NCBI RefSeq assembly: GCF_003402575.1
Contig: NZ_BGZJ01000001.1
Span: 620,001 to 684,000 of the forward strand
Length of the DNA stretch: 64,000 bases
DNA from: Mesosutterella multiformis
Lineage (GTDB): Bacteria; Pseudomonadota; Gammaproteobacteria; Burkholderiales; Burkholderiaceae_F
Direction: 5' to 3'
Under the pieces are notes generated by a model. It had not been told where the DNA came from, did no database searches, and saw only the letters and a list, made by a program, of their open reading frames with translations. This document shows, piece by piece, positions 55,254 to 64,000 of this stretch. The position numbers and the translations under genes are program-made. Position 1 is the stretch's first letter. Each line of letters begins with the position of its first letter.

Positions 55254-56621
55254 CTATTTCCCGATGCAGAAAGTGCTGAAAATTTTTCCGAGTAGCTGAT
55301 CGGAAGTAAATTCACCAAGAATCTGCCCCATGGAAACACCCGCAAGACGCAGCTCCTCAGCCACCATGTCGAGGAAAAACTGATCCTGGGAAAGATACTC
55401 TCTGACTTTTTCCAGAGACTCTTTTGTTTTCTGAAGAGACTCAATATGACGACGCCGGGCAATAAAAACACCCTGGACAGAATTCCGGAAACCCACTGCG
55501 TCAAAAATCATCGTTTTCAGCTTCTCAATGCCTTCTCCTGTTTTCGCTGAGATATAGACATGAGAATCCGTATTGCCGGGAACATCACGGAGAAGATCTA
55601 TTTTATTCGTCACCGTAATGACTTTGGTCCCTGGCTGAACATGGTGTTTGATTTTATCAAGCTCGGCCTGGCTATCGAGTGTTTCCGGAGCCTCCAGATG
55701 AAGAATCAGATCTGCCCGTGAAAGCTCTCCCATGGCTTTTCTGATTCCCGCCTGTTCGATCACATCAGCCGTTTCCCGAAGACCCGCCGTGTCGACAAGG
55801 TTTACTTGTAAACCATTGATTATAATTGTATTTTCTACAATATCGCGGGTTGTTCCCGGAATATCCGTAACAATAGCGACTTCCCTTTCGGAAAGACTGT
55901 TCAAAAGACTGGATTTCCCGACATTCGGGCTTCCCACCAGTGCGATCACCACGCCTTCCCGCAGCATATTGCCCTGGCTCGCCTGCTCCAGAAGCGTACC
56001 GACCCTCTGATTCAGATCGTCGACTCTCTCGCGGATTCTGCCTTCTTTGATAAAGTCGATATCCTCTTCCGGAAAATCCAGAATCGCTTCCACATGCGTC
56101 CGGAGATCAATCAGTTTCCCCTCGATATCCCGGCACTTTTCCGAGAACTCACCGACCAGTGATTTCTCCGCAGCTCTCACAGCGCTCTCTGAACTCGCAT
56201 TGATCAGATCCATCACGGATTCCGCCTGCGCGAGATCGATGCGCCCGTTTTCAAATGCCCTGCGGGTGAATTCCCCCGGTTCCGCCAGACGGAGACCGGC
56301 CTCGGCTCCGATCAGCAGAGCGCTTCGAATCAGAAGATTCTGAATAACCGGATTCCCGTGCGTCTGAAATTCAACGACATCTTCCCCCGTGTAGGAGTGA
56401 GGAGCCTTGAACCAGATCACAACCCCGCGGTCAATGACCTCCCCTGCCTGATCACGGATGGCTGAAAAATGGGCATAGCGCGGCGACGGATTCCGGATAT
56501 CCGTCATCCGTTCCAGCATGAAGCGAGCCAGTTTCTCACTGCCGGAAAGCCTGACTATACCGATGCCGCTTCGGCCAACCGCTGTTGATACAGCAATGAT
56601 TCCTTCTTCCTGAGAGCTCAT
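55254..56621 (-). CDS. mnmE: tRNA modification GTPase MnmE
   Basis: GTPase partner of MnmG in wobble uridine modification, 455 aa. The N-terminal tetrahydrofolate-binding domain contains SYTGEDVVEFQTHGN near residue 80. The inserted G domain has P-loop GSPNVGKSSLLNSL near residue 222, DIPGTTRD and DTAGLRET. The C-terminal CIGK is the MnmE end motif. I chose ATG at 56621 (MSSQEEGIIAV), which aligns with family starts; the upstream ATG at 56660 lies inside the yidC terminator hairpin and is unlikely to be used. Confidence 0.97.
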   Translation of the reverse strand: MSSQEEGIIAVSTAVGRSGIGIVRLSGSEKLARFMLERMTDIRNPSPRYAHFSAIRDQAGEVIDRGVVIWFKAPHSYTGEDVVEFQTHGNPVIQNLLIRSALLIGAEAGLRLAEPGEFTRRAFENGRIDLAQAESVMDLINASSESAVRAAEKSLVGEFSEKCRDIEGKLIDLRTHVEAILDFPEEDIDFIKEGRIRERVDDLNQRVGTLLEQASQGNMLREGVVIALVGSPNVGKSSLLNSLSEREVAIVTDIPGTTRDIVENTIIINGLQVNLVDTAGLRETADVIEQAGIRKAMGELSRADLILHLEAPETLDSQAELDKIKHHVQPGTKVITVTNKIDLLRDVPGNTDSHVYISAKTGEGIEKLKTMIFDAVGFRNSVQGVFIARRRHIESLQKTKESLEKVREYLSQDQFFLDMVAEELRLAGVSMGQILGEFTSDQLLGKIFSTFCIGK

Positions 56622-56641
56622 AGTTCTGAGAGTCCGATCCG

Positions 56642-56678
56642 AAAAAAATAAAGGGGACATTAGATAATGCCCCCTTTT
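56642..56678 (-). terminator. Intrinsic terminator after yidC
   Basis: The minus-strand stem AAAGGGGGCATTA / TAATGTCCCCTTT, with one G-T pair and a very short centre, is followed by ATTTTTTT. It lies 31 bases after the yidC stop and ends rpmH-rnpA-yidD-yidC. It covers the alternative upstream start codon of mnmE. Confidence 0.87.
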
Positions 56679-56708
56679 ACCTGCTGCGAAACGCTTTTAA
56701 TCAATCAT

Positions 56709-58442
56709 TTAAGAAGATTTCTTTTTGGCTTCTTTCGCAGCCTTGCGTTTTGCTCTTTCTTCATCAATCTGCTTGTTCACCCACCACTGCTGGGCGATGG
56801 ACAGAATGTTATTCGTCAGCCAGTACAGCACCAGACCGGAAGCGAAGATGAAGAACATCACGCTGAAGACGAGCGGCATGATCAGCATCATCTTGGCCTG
56901 CGTCGGATCAGCAGGCTTCGGATTGAGCTTCACCTGGATGAACATCGTCGCCATCATGATGAGCGGCAGAATGAACCAGGGATCCGGAGCCGCCAGATCC
57001 TTAATCCACAGAATCCAGCCGGAACCGCGAAGCTCCACAGAAGCGAGGAGTACCCAGTACAGAGCAAGGAACACCGGAATCTGAAGAACAATCGGCAGGC
57101 ATCCGCCCATCGGGTTGATCTTTTCCTCGCGGTACATCTTCATCATGGCCTGGTTAAGGGCCTGCTTATCGTTGCCATACTGAGCCTGCATTTCCTTCAT
57201 GCGCGGCCCAAGGTCCTTCATACGGGCCATCGACTTATAGCCAGCAGCCGACACCGGATAAAGGATCGCCTTGACGATCACCGTCAGGAGCACAATAGCC
57301 CAGCCCCAGTTTCCGGTCAGACCATGCAGCCAGGAAAGGAGCCAGTAGATCGGCTTGGCGAGGAACGTGAGCCAGCCATAGTCAACGACCAGATCAAGCC
57401 CCGGAGCAATCTGAGCCAGACGCTTCTGAGCCTGAGGACCGACATACAGCGTGGACTGTTCAGTCTTGGAAGCCCCCGGAGCGATGTCTCCCATCGGAAC
57501 AATGGAGCCGATGGCGTATTCATCGCTTGCAATCTGACGGGTATAGAACTGACGCTCAAGACCTTCCTTCGGAACCCAGGCGGACACGAAGTGCTGCTGA
57601 ATAATGGCCACCCAGCCGTTATTCGCCTTGGACGGATAGTCCTTCTTGTTATCCGCGATGTTCGAGAAGGTAATCTTCTGGAACTTATCCTGGGCCGTAT
57701 AAAGGGCGGCACCCAGATAGCTGCTGGAGAAGGAATTGGAACCCGGGGCCGGCTTGCTGTCGCGCACCAGCTGGTAGTAGATGGACGGATTGATGGTCTT
57801 ATCCGTACCGTTCACCACTTCCTGGGTGACCTGCATGCCGTAGTGGTCAGCCGTGAAGGTATAGGTCTTCAGAACCTTAACGCCGCCGCTTTCAGCCTCA
57901 AAGCGCACGCTGAGCGTCTTGTCGCCCGGATTCATCACGAGCGGACCGTCCTGCAGCTTGAAAACCGTCTTGTGTGTGGGAGCGTCAGCAACGCCGATCA
58001 CACCGCTCTGGGCTTCATAGAGGCGATCCTTGGAGTGATCAAACAGCACAACGTTGTTGTGCTCAGCTTCCTTGTTGCCGAGAATGAGGCCAACGAGACC
58101 GACTTCATTCCACTTGGGAAGCTCCTTCATCTTCAGAAGCTCAGCACGAACAACGCTAGCGCCCTGTTCGTCAAACGTGAGCTTCATCAGATCCGTCTGA
58201 ACATTGACCGGCTTCACGCTCTCGGCACTGTCCGCGGACGCATTGACAGCATTCGCGGAAGCCTGAGCCGAGGCAGGAATCGATCCGGCGGAAGCCGCAG
58301 CGGACGAAGCCGCAGCGCTCTGCTCCTGCGCAGGACCGAAGAAAGACGGACGGCCGTTGTAAACCTGCCAGCTATCCCACAGCATGAATAGGGATGACAG
58401 AAAGACAACCCAAAGTAAAGTTCTTTTGAAATCACTTCCCAT
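56709..58442 (-). CDS. yidC: Membrane protein insertase YidC
   Basis: Inserts inner-membrane proteins, with or without SecYEG; 577 aa. An N-terminal helix (about 7-26) is followed by a large periplasmic domain with an Ala/Ser-rich leader (about 45-75) and beta-sandwich features. The five-helix core (about 365-560) includes GWAIVLLTVIVKAILYPVSAAGYKSMARMK, the cytoplasmic helical hairpin and MGGCLPIVLQIPVFLALYWVLLASVELR. The C-terminus is Lys-rich. It is 45 bases after yidD and ends with a terminator. Confidence 0.98.
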   Translation of the reverse strand: MGSDFKRTLLWVVFLSSLFMLWDSWQVYNGRPSFFGPAQEQSAAASSAAASAGSIPASAQASANAVNASADSAESVKPVNVQTDLMKLTFDEQGASVVRAELLKMKELPKWNEVGLVGLILGNKEAEHNNVVLFDHSKDRLYEAQSGVIGVADAPTHKTVFKLQDGPLVMNPGDKTLSVRFEAESGGVKVLKTYTFTADHYGMQVTQEVVNGTDKTINPSIYYQLVRDSKPAPGSNSFSSSYLGAALYTAQDKFQKITFSNIADNKKDYPSKANNGWVAIIQQHFVSAWVPKEGLERQFYTRQIASDEYAIGSIVPMGDIAPGASKTEQSTLYVGPQAQKRLAQIAPGLDLVVDYGWLTFLAKPIYWLLSWLHGLTGNWGWAIVLLTVIVKAILYPVSAAGYKSMARMKDLGPRMKEMQAQYGNDKQALNQAMMKMYREEKINPMGGCLPIVLQIPVFLALYWVLLASVELRGSGWILWIKDLAAPDPWFILPLIMMATMFIQVKLNPKPADPTQAKMMLIMPLVFSVMFFIFASGLVLYWLTNNILSIAQQWWVNKQIDEERAKRKAAKEAKKKSS

Positions 58443-58487
58443 AACAGGTCGCTCGCTAACAAAAAAATGTTGGTTGATAAAGGCCGT

Positions 58488-58730
58488 TTACCGTTTTTTC
58501 CAGAAATTCCAGTGGAATTTCTCGGGTACGGGATCATATCCCCAGGGACCCAGGGGATTGCATTTGAAAATGCGGATAACCGTCAGATAACTGCCACGGA
58601 GTGCGCCGAATCTCAATATGGCCTGAATACCGTAGTGAGAGCATGACGGAGTGAACCGACACTGTCTGCCTAGCCAAGGAGAAAGGCACAACTGATAAAG
58701 GCGTATCAGTTTAATCAGCAGAAACTTCAT
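58488..58730 (-). CDS. yidD: Membrane protein insertion efficiency factor YidD
   Basis: An 80-aa protein with the complete family core: [30 protein letters not shown] (about residues 9-38) with three conserved cysteines, then [16 protein letters not shown] (about 54-69). It supports YidC-dependent insertion. Its ATG overlaps the rnpA stop by one base (TAATG). Confidence 0.95.
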   Translation of the reverse strand: MKFLLIKLIRLYQLCLSPWLGRQCRFTPSCSHYGIQAILRFGALRGSYLTVIRIFKCNPLGPWGYDPVPEKFHWNFWKKR

Positions 58731-59176
58731 TAGGCGTCCTGAACGGCTTTTTTTACGATCCCGCCAAATCTGAGCAGAAGCTCATCGCAATCCTGGCGCA
58801 GTTCCTGCTTGAAACTTCCGAGGACGACATCTTCTCCCAGCTTGGGCAGACGGCACTTCAGGCGAAGCACGACATCCGCACAGACATTCGATTGCGCCAA
58901 TGCAGGCTTGGAGAGTCTTGCCGATTCCCGAAGGATTCTTTTGACAAGCACCCGGTCCACGCCTCTGTGGGCATTGGTTTTGCCGACAGTGAAACCGAAT
59001 CTCAGCCTTTCACCCGTTTCGGATTCAGGTTTGAGCAATGCGGTCAGAGTCAGCCAGCGCGACGACAAACGTACCGTTTTTGGTCCGCGAGAAGACAAAA
59101 CAACCCCATAAGAGGCAGACTTTATCAATCTGCCTCTACGGGGTAGTGAACTTCTTATTGGCAACGATTCTTCCAC
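58730..59176 (-). CDS. rnpA: Ribonuclease P protein component (divergent)
   Basis: Small basic cofactor of RNase P, 148 aa. The N-terminus [17 protein letters not shown] and [30 protein letters not shown] near residue 60-90 fit the family. The usual RNR motif (R-N-x-x-K-R-x-x-R-E) is changed: Asn is Val in [11 protein letters not shown], while Lys, Arg and RE are kept. The chosen start is GTG at 59176 after AGGG; no ATG fits. It lies 26 bases after rpmH in the standard operon, which secures the assignment. Confidence 0.88.
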   Translation of the reverse strand: MEESLPIRSSLPRRGRLIKSASYGVVLSSRGPKTVRLSSRWLTLTALLKPESETGERLRFGFTVGKTNAHRGVDRVLVKRILRESARLSKPALAQSNVCADVVLRLKCRLPKLGEDVVLGSFKQELRQDCDELLLRFGGIVKKAVQDA

Positions 59177-59202
59177 GGCTTAGCCCTGCCGTGATGCCAC
59201 GA

Positions 59203-59343
59203 TTAAAGTGCGAGGGTATGACGGCCCTTAGCACGGCGGGCAGCCAACACCTTGCGGCCGCCTCTCGTGCGGCTGCGCACCAGGAACCCGTGAGTGCGGG
59301 CACGCTTGATCTTGGAGGGCTGATAAGTACGCTTGGTAGCCAT
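59203..59343 (-). CDS. rpmH: Ribosomal protein bL34
   Basis: A 46-aa large-subunit protein, [20 protein letters not shown] at its start and ending RHTLAL. The core KRTYQPS...[26 protein letters not shown] is the universal L34 pattern. It lies at 26 bases upstream of rnpA and is divergent from dnaA across the probable origin. Confidence 0.97.
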   Translation of the reverse strand: MATKRTYQPSKIKRARTHGFLVRSRTRGGRKVLAARRAKGRHTLAL

Positions 59344-59694
59344 GATGAATCCTTAAAATTTCTAAGCTGAAACGAATAGTGCCCTTGAGGCAGTACTCTT
59401 CAATTCAAAAATGTAAAACTGCCTGATAACTGAGGGCAGGATGAACGGAATGAAGGTCTCCCGGCAATTTTTCAGGGAGACACTCGTGAAATCCTGATAT
59501 TACACATCAAATTAGCTCTGACTGTCAAGCTGAAAAAACAAGAGTTTATCCGTAGAAAATCCGTTTTTGCGATCACATTCATAAAACCCACAAGCTCTAG
59601 TGGTCTTGTTGATTTCTTGTACTGAACTTATTGTGCCGGAATAAAAAAGAACTGATTTTTCAGAATTTCTTAGGCTTCTGACGGACACATTACC

Positions 59695-59703
59695 TGTGGA
59701 TAA
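59695..59703 (-). promoter_or_regulatory. DnaA box (TTATCCACA)
   Basis: TGTGGATAA on the plus strand, the exact reverse complement of the consensus TTATCCACA, 125 bases upstream of dnaA. It could serve origin binding, dnaA autoregulation, or both. Confidence 0.75.
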
Positions 59704-59790
59704 CTGGTAGAATAACTTTCCCGTACTTTCGTTTTTCCCCCAAAATTACCCACGGGAATATAAGCGAAAGAAAAAGTTTTCACTCCAGCA

Positions 59791-59810
59791 GTACCCTATA
59801 TATGGGGTAC
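59791..59810. promoter_or_regulatory. 20-bp palindrome in the dnaA promoter region
   Basis: GTACCC-TATA-TATG-GGGTAC: symmetrical in nine of ten base-pair steps, centred on a TATATA that could be the dnaA -10 box. It ends 17 bases before the dnaA start codon. A protein bound here would cover the promoter; its identity is unknown. Confidence 0.45.
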
Positions 59811-59827
59811 GCGCTAAATAACCGTAA

Positions 59828-61174
59828 ATGAAAGATTTTTGGCAAAACTGCTGCGATCTGCTCCGACTGGATGCACGAATCAGCAGCGACAAGTTCGATA
59901 CCTGGATTGCCCCGCTGCAGATGGAGTCCTGGGACCCCCAGTCCGGGGAACTGGTTCTCTCAGCGGCCAGCGCCCAGAAGCGGGACGTGACGAGGTCGAC
60001 CTACTCCGACATCATCACGTTCCACGCTACCCGGGCCAATAACGACAGCCCGGTCACTGTCAAATGGATTGTGAGAGAGCCGAAAGTCGAAGCCCCTGCC
60101 CCCAGCAGCAGCGTCGTGGAACAGGATTCAACCTCCTTCAATCAGCTGGCGGAATCCTGTGGACTTCTCAGCTCGCTCTCCTTTGAGAATTTCGTTCAGG
60201 GTATGAGCAACAAAGTGGCGCTCGGCGCGGCCACCTATGTCGCTAATAACCCCGGTACCAAAGCCTTCAACCCGCTTTATATCTACGGCGGCGTCGGCCT
60301 CGGCAAAACGCATCTGATGCATGCCATTGGTCTCGCCGTACTGAAGCGCAATCCCAAGGCGAAGATCCTCTGCCTCAGCGCCACAACCTATATTGCTGAA
60401 TTCCTTAAGGGAATCGCGCGAAAGGACCAGAGCTTCTATCAGCGCTTCAAGTCTCTGGACCTGCTCCTGCTCGATGACGTGCAGATGCTCGGGTCGAAGG
60501 AAGGCACGCAGTCAGCCTTCTTCTCCACCTTCGAGGCGCTGGTACCCCACGGCAAACAGATCGTGCTCACAAGCGATACCTACGCGAAGCAGCTGAAGGA
60601 TGTGGATGAACGGCTGAAGAGCCGTTTCGCGGGCGGCATGTCGGTGCCGATCGATCCTCCTGAGCTCGAAACCCGAGAAGCTATTCTGATGAAGAAGGCT
60701 GAACAGAGCGGAACCAATCTGCCTGAGGATGTCGCCTTCTTCATCGCGAACCACCTGAAGAGCAACGTGCGTGAGCTGGAAGGCGCGCTGCAGCAGGTGA
60801 TCGCTCATGCCCGCTTCAACGGCATCGATATCTCGATTGATCAGGCCCGGACCGCGCTTCATGACCTGATTCACAGCCAGAACGAAATCACGGTTCAGGA
60901 TATCCAGAAGAAGGTCGCGGACTATTACAAGATCCGTGTTGCGGACATGCACTCGAAGCGCCGTCCGAGAGTGATTGCCTACCCCCGCCAGATCGCCATG
61001 TATCTGTCGAAGAAGCTCACACAGAAGAGCTATCCGGAAATCGGCGAACTGTTCGGCGGCAAGGATCACACGACCGTGCTTCATGCCTGCAAGAAGATAG
61101 AAAGCGACCGCAGAATCAATGAAGAACTGAATCACGAGCTGCATGTGCTCGAGCAGAACCTTCAGAATTTCTGA
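59828..61174 (+). CDS. dnaA: Chromosomal replication initiator DnaA
   Basis: Initiator ATPase, 448 aa. Domain I (about 1-80) begins MKDFWQNCCDLLRLDARIS. Domain III has NPLYIYGGVGLGKTHLMHAIG (P-loop near residue 155), LLLLDDVQMLGSKEGTQ (Walker B near 215) and sensor segments through SNVRELEGALQQVIAHARF. Domain IV ends with RPRVIAYPRQIAMYLSKKLTQKSYPEIGELFGGKDHTTVLHACKKIE, the DNA-binding signature. It is first in dnaA-dnaN-gyrB, 42 bases before dnaN. Confidence 0.99.
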   Translation: MKDFWQNCCDLLRLDARISSDKFDTWIAPLQMESWDPQSGELVLSAASAQKRDVTRSTYSDIITFHATRANNDSPVTVKWIVREPKVEAPAPSSSVVEQDSTSFNQLAESCGLLSSLSFENFVQGMSNKVALGAATYVANNPGTKAFNPLYIYGGVGLGKTHLMHAIGLAVLKRNPKAKILCLSATTYIAEFLKGIARKDQSFYQRFKSLDLLLLDDVQMLGSKEGTQSAFFSTFEALVPHGKQIVLTSDTYAKQLKDVDERLKSRFAGGMSVPIDPPELETREAILMKKAEQSGTNLPEDVAFFIANHLKSNVRELEGALQQVIAHARFNGIDISIDQARTALHDLIHSQNEITVQDIQKKVADYYKIRVADMHSKRRPRVIAYPRQIAMYLSKKLTQKSYPEIGELFGGKDHTTVLHACKKIESDRRINEELNHELHVLEQNLQNF

Positions 61175-61216
61175 TTATAAAAATCACACAACACACTCAG
61201 AATTGGGAAATCAAGA

Positions 61217-62380
61217 ATGCAAGTACTGAAAGGATCTAGAGAATCTCTGCTGACGCCTCTCACGACCGTGAGCGGCATTATTGAAACTCATCAGACCGTT
61301 CCGATTCTCAGCAACGTTCTGATCCAGTCTGACGGAAGCAAAGTCAGCTTCACCGGCAGCAATCTTGAGATTCAGATCAAGACCCATGCGGAGCTTGAAC
61401 AGGAAGGAGATCCGGTCGCATTCACCGTTTCTTCCCGGAAGATTCAGGATCTGATCAAGAGCCTCCCGCCCACGGAAGTAACCATTTCCCTTGGCGCGGC
61501 CCGCAAGGCGATCAGTGCCGAAGGCGGCAATCAGGTCTCTCAGAAGATGGAAGTGAGCACAGAGAACAGCCGCTTCTCGCTTCAGACCATTCCTGCTGAC
61601 AAATATCCGAGCTTCCCTGATGCTGACTTCACCAGCAGCGCCACGATTCCCGCCAAGCAGCTGAAGTACATCCTCTCCATGGTTCACTACGCCATGGCGA
61701 ACCAGGATATCCGCTTCTACCTGAACGCCGTCCGTCTTGTTATCAAGGACGGAAAGGTGCGCGCGGTGGCGACTGACGGCCGCCGTCTTGCCTTCTGTGA
61801 AATCACTCCGGACAAGAACAGCGTTGTGTCGGAAGACGTGAGCGTCACGATTCCCCGCAAGGCGGTCCTCGAACTGAAGCGCCTTCTCCCTGAAGAGGAT
61901 GACGACAAGGAAATTCCGGTCAAGATTGATTTCGCTGCCAATCAGGCCCGCTTTACCTTCAATGGCGTTGAAGTGACGACTAAGCTGCTCGAAGGAACGT
62001 ACCCGGATTACGAACGCGTTATTCCGACGAATAACGACAAGGTGTTCCTGATCAGCCGTGAAGCTCTGCTGCAGGCTCTGCAGCGTACGGCTGTTCTCGC
62101 TTCCGACAAGTTCAAGGGGGTGCGCTGGCTGCTCAGCCCCGGTCTGCTTTCCATTCAGAGCTCCAACTCTGATCAGGAAGAAGGCAACGACAATATTGCT
62201 GTTGATTATCAGGGTGATCCGATCGATATCGGCTTCAACATCGACTTCCTTTCCGATGTTCTCAGCAATCTGAAGAACGACAAGGTAAAGATCGCTCTGT
62301 CCGGTCCTCAGGGTTCTGCTCTGATCACGATGCCCGAGAGTGACGACTTCAAGTATGTCTTGATGCCGATGCGTCTCTGA
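61217..62380 (+). CDS. dnaN: DNA polymerase III sliding clamp, beta subunit
   Basis: Ring-shaped processivity factor, 387 aa. Three topologically similar domains of about 125 residues are present. Recognisable features are PILSNVLIQ near residue 30, VATDGRRLAFCEI near residue 175, and the C-terminal segment KYVLMPMRL that forms part of the protein-binding cleft. Length is slightly above the E. coli 366 aa. It lies 42 bases after dnaA and 60 before gyrB. Confidence 0.98.
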   Translation: MQVLKGSRESLLTPLTTVSGIIETHQTVPILSNVLIQSDGSKVSFTGSNLEIQIKTHAELEQEGDPVAFTVSSRKIQDLIKSLPPTEVTISLGAARKAISAEGGNQVSQKMEVSTENSRFSLQTIPADKYPSFPDADFTSSATIPAKQLKYILSMVHYAMANQDIRFYLNAVRLVIKDGKVRAVATDGRRLAFCEITPDKNSVVSEDVSVTIPRKAVLELKRLLPEEDDDKEIPVKIDFAANQARFTFNGVEVTTKLLEGTYPDYERVIPTNNDKVFLISREALLQALQRTAVLASDKFKGVRWLLSPGLLSIQSSNSDQEEGNDNIAVDYQGDPIDIGFNIDFLSDVLSNLKNDKVKIALSGPQGSALITMPESDDFKYVLMPMRL

Positions 62381-62386
62381 TCGCAT

Positions 62387-64000
<1,614 letters not shown>

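Larger units (their letters stand above)
59344..59827. other. Probable replication origin (oriC) region between rpmH and dnaA
   Basis: A 484-base AT-rich gap with no gene. It holds one perfect DnaA box (59695-59703) and weaker candidates (TTATCCGTA at 59536-59544 and TTACCCACG in about 59746-59754). It is flanked by rpmH (-) and dnaA (+) as in many oriC loci, and gene orientation switches here: minus genes to the left, dnaA-dnaN-gyrB on plus to the right. The divergent promoters of the rpmH operon and dnaA also lie here. The number of strong DnaA boxes is low for an origin. Confidence 0.6.

Overview
The window is origin-proximal chromosome of a Betaproteobacterium. The best fit is a gut-type Sutterellaceae (Burkholderiales); this is inferred from gene order and metabolism, not from any database search. 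Supporting observations are the argS / SPOR protein / dsbA / SDR cluster, the order rpmH-rnpA-yidD-yidC-mnmE-mnmG-rsmG-parA-parB-atpI-atpBEFHAGDC, dnaA-dnaN-gyrB, a cytochrome bd operon led by cydP, and a pyruvate:ferredoxin oxidoreductase operon suited to low-oxygen or anaerobic life. GC content is moderately high throughout except in one insertion sequence.

Layout. 0-0.5 kb: the 5' end of a probable tuf gene and tRNA-Thr, -Gly and -Tyr, read leftward from a strong sigma70-type promoter. 0.5-10.5 kb: a small membrane protein, folE2, the argS cluster, recQ, a serine/threonine symporter (sstT) and a TetA-like MFS exporter. 10.6-15.1 kb: a four-gene por operon whose last gene fuses a GltD-like flavoprotein to two 4Fe-4S clusters. 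15.4-19.3 kb: a DUF1801 protein and cydP-cydA-cydB-cydX. 19.3-24.2 kb: yaeQ, a DedA-like membrane protein, a two-component system and a DegP/DegQ protease. 24.2-30.8 kb: an RND tripartite efflux operon with its probable TetR regulator as last gene. 31-39.4 kb: glmS-glmU, a sodium:solute symporter, an IS256-family element, a Tim44-like protein and ubiE. 39.5-42.8 kb: tRNA-Arg, priA and hemE. 42.9-50 kb: the complete nine-gene atp operon. 50-59.3 kb: parB, parA, marC, rsmG, mnmG, four parS sites, mnmE, yidC, yidD, rnpA and rpmH. 59.3-59.8 kb: the probable replication origin. 59.8-64 kb: dnaA, dnaN and a truncated gyrB.

From about 24 kb to 59.3 kb every gene except the IS transposase is on the minus strand, while dnaA-dnaN-gyrB run on the plus strand. 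This is the pattern expected if replication starts between rpmH and dnaA and most genes are read with the forks. ParA and ParB would act on the parS cluster between mnmG and mnmE, about 4 kb from that origin. Cytochrome bd, ATP synthase, UbiE and the Por complex together outline energy metabolism for fluctuating low oxygen.

I found no clearly new multi-gene system; most of the window is core chromosome. The best second looks are the IS256 copy that separates the tim44-like gene from its own terminator, the GltD-ferredoxin fusion in the por operon, several unassigned promoter dyads (cyd operon, symporter, por, dnaA, efflux, degQ), and an RNase P protein that departs from the RNR motif.
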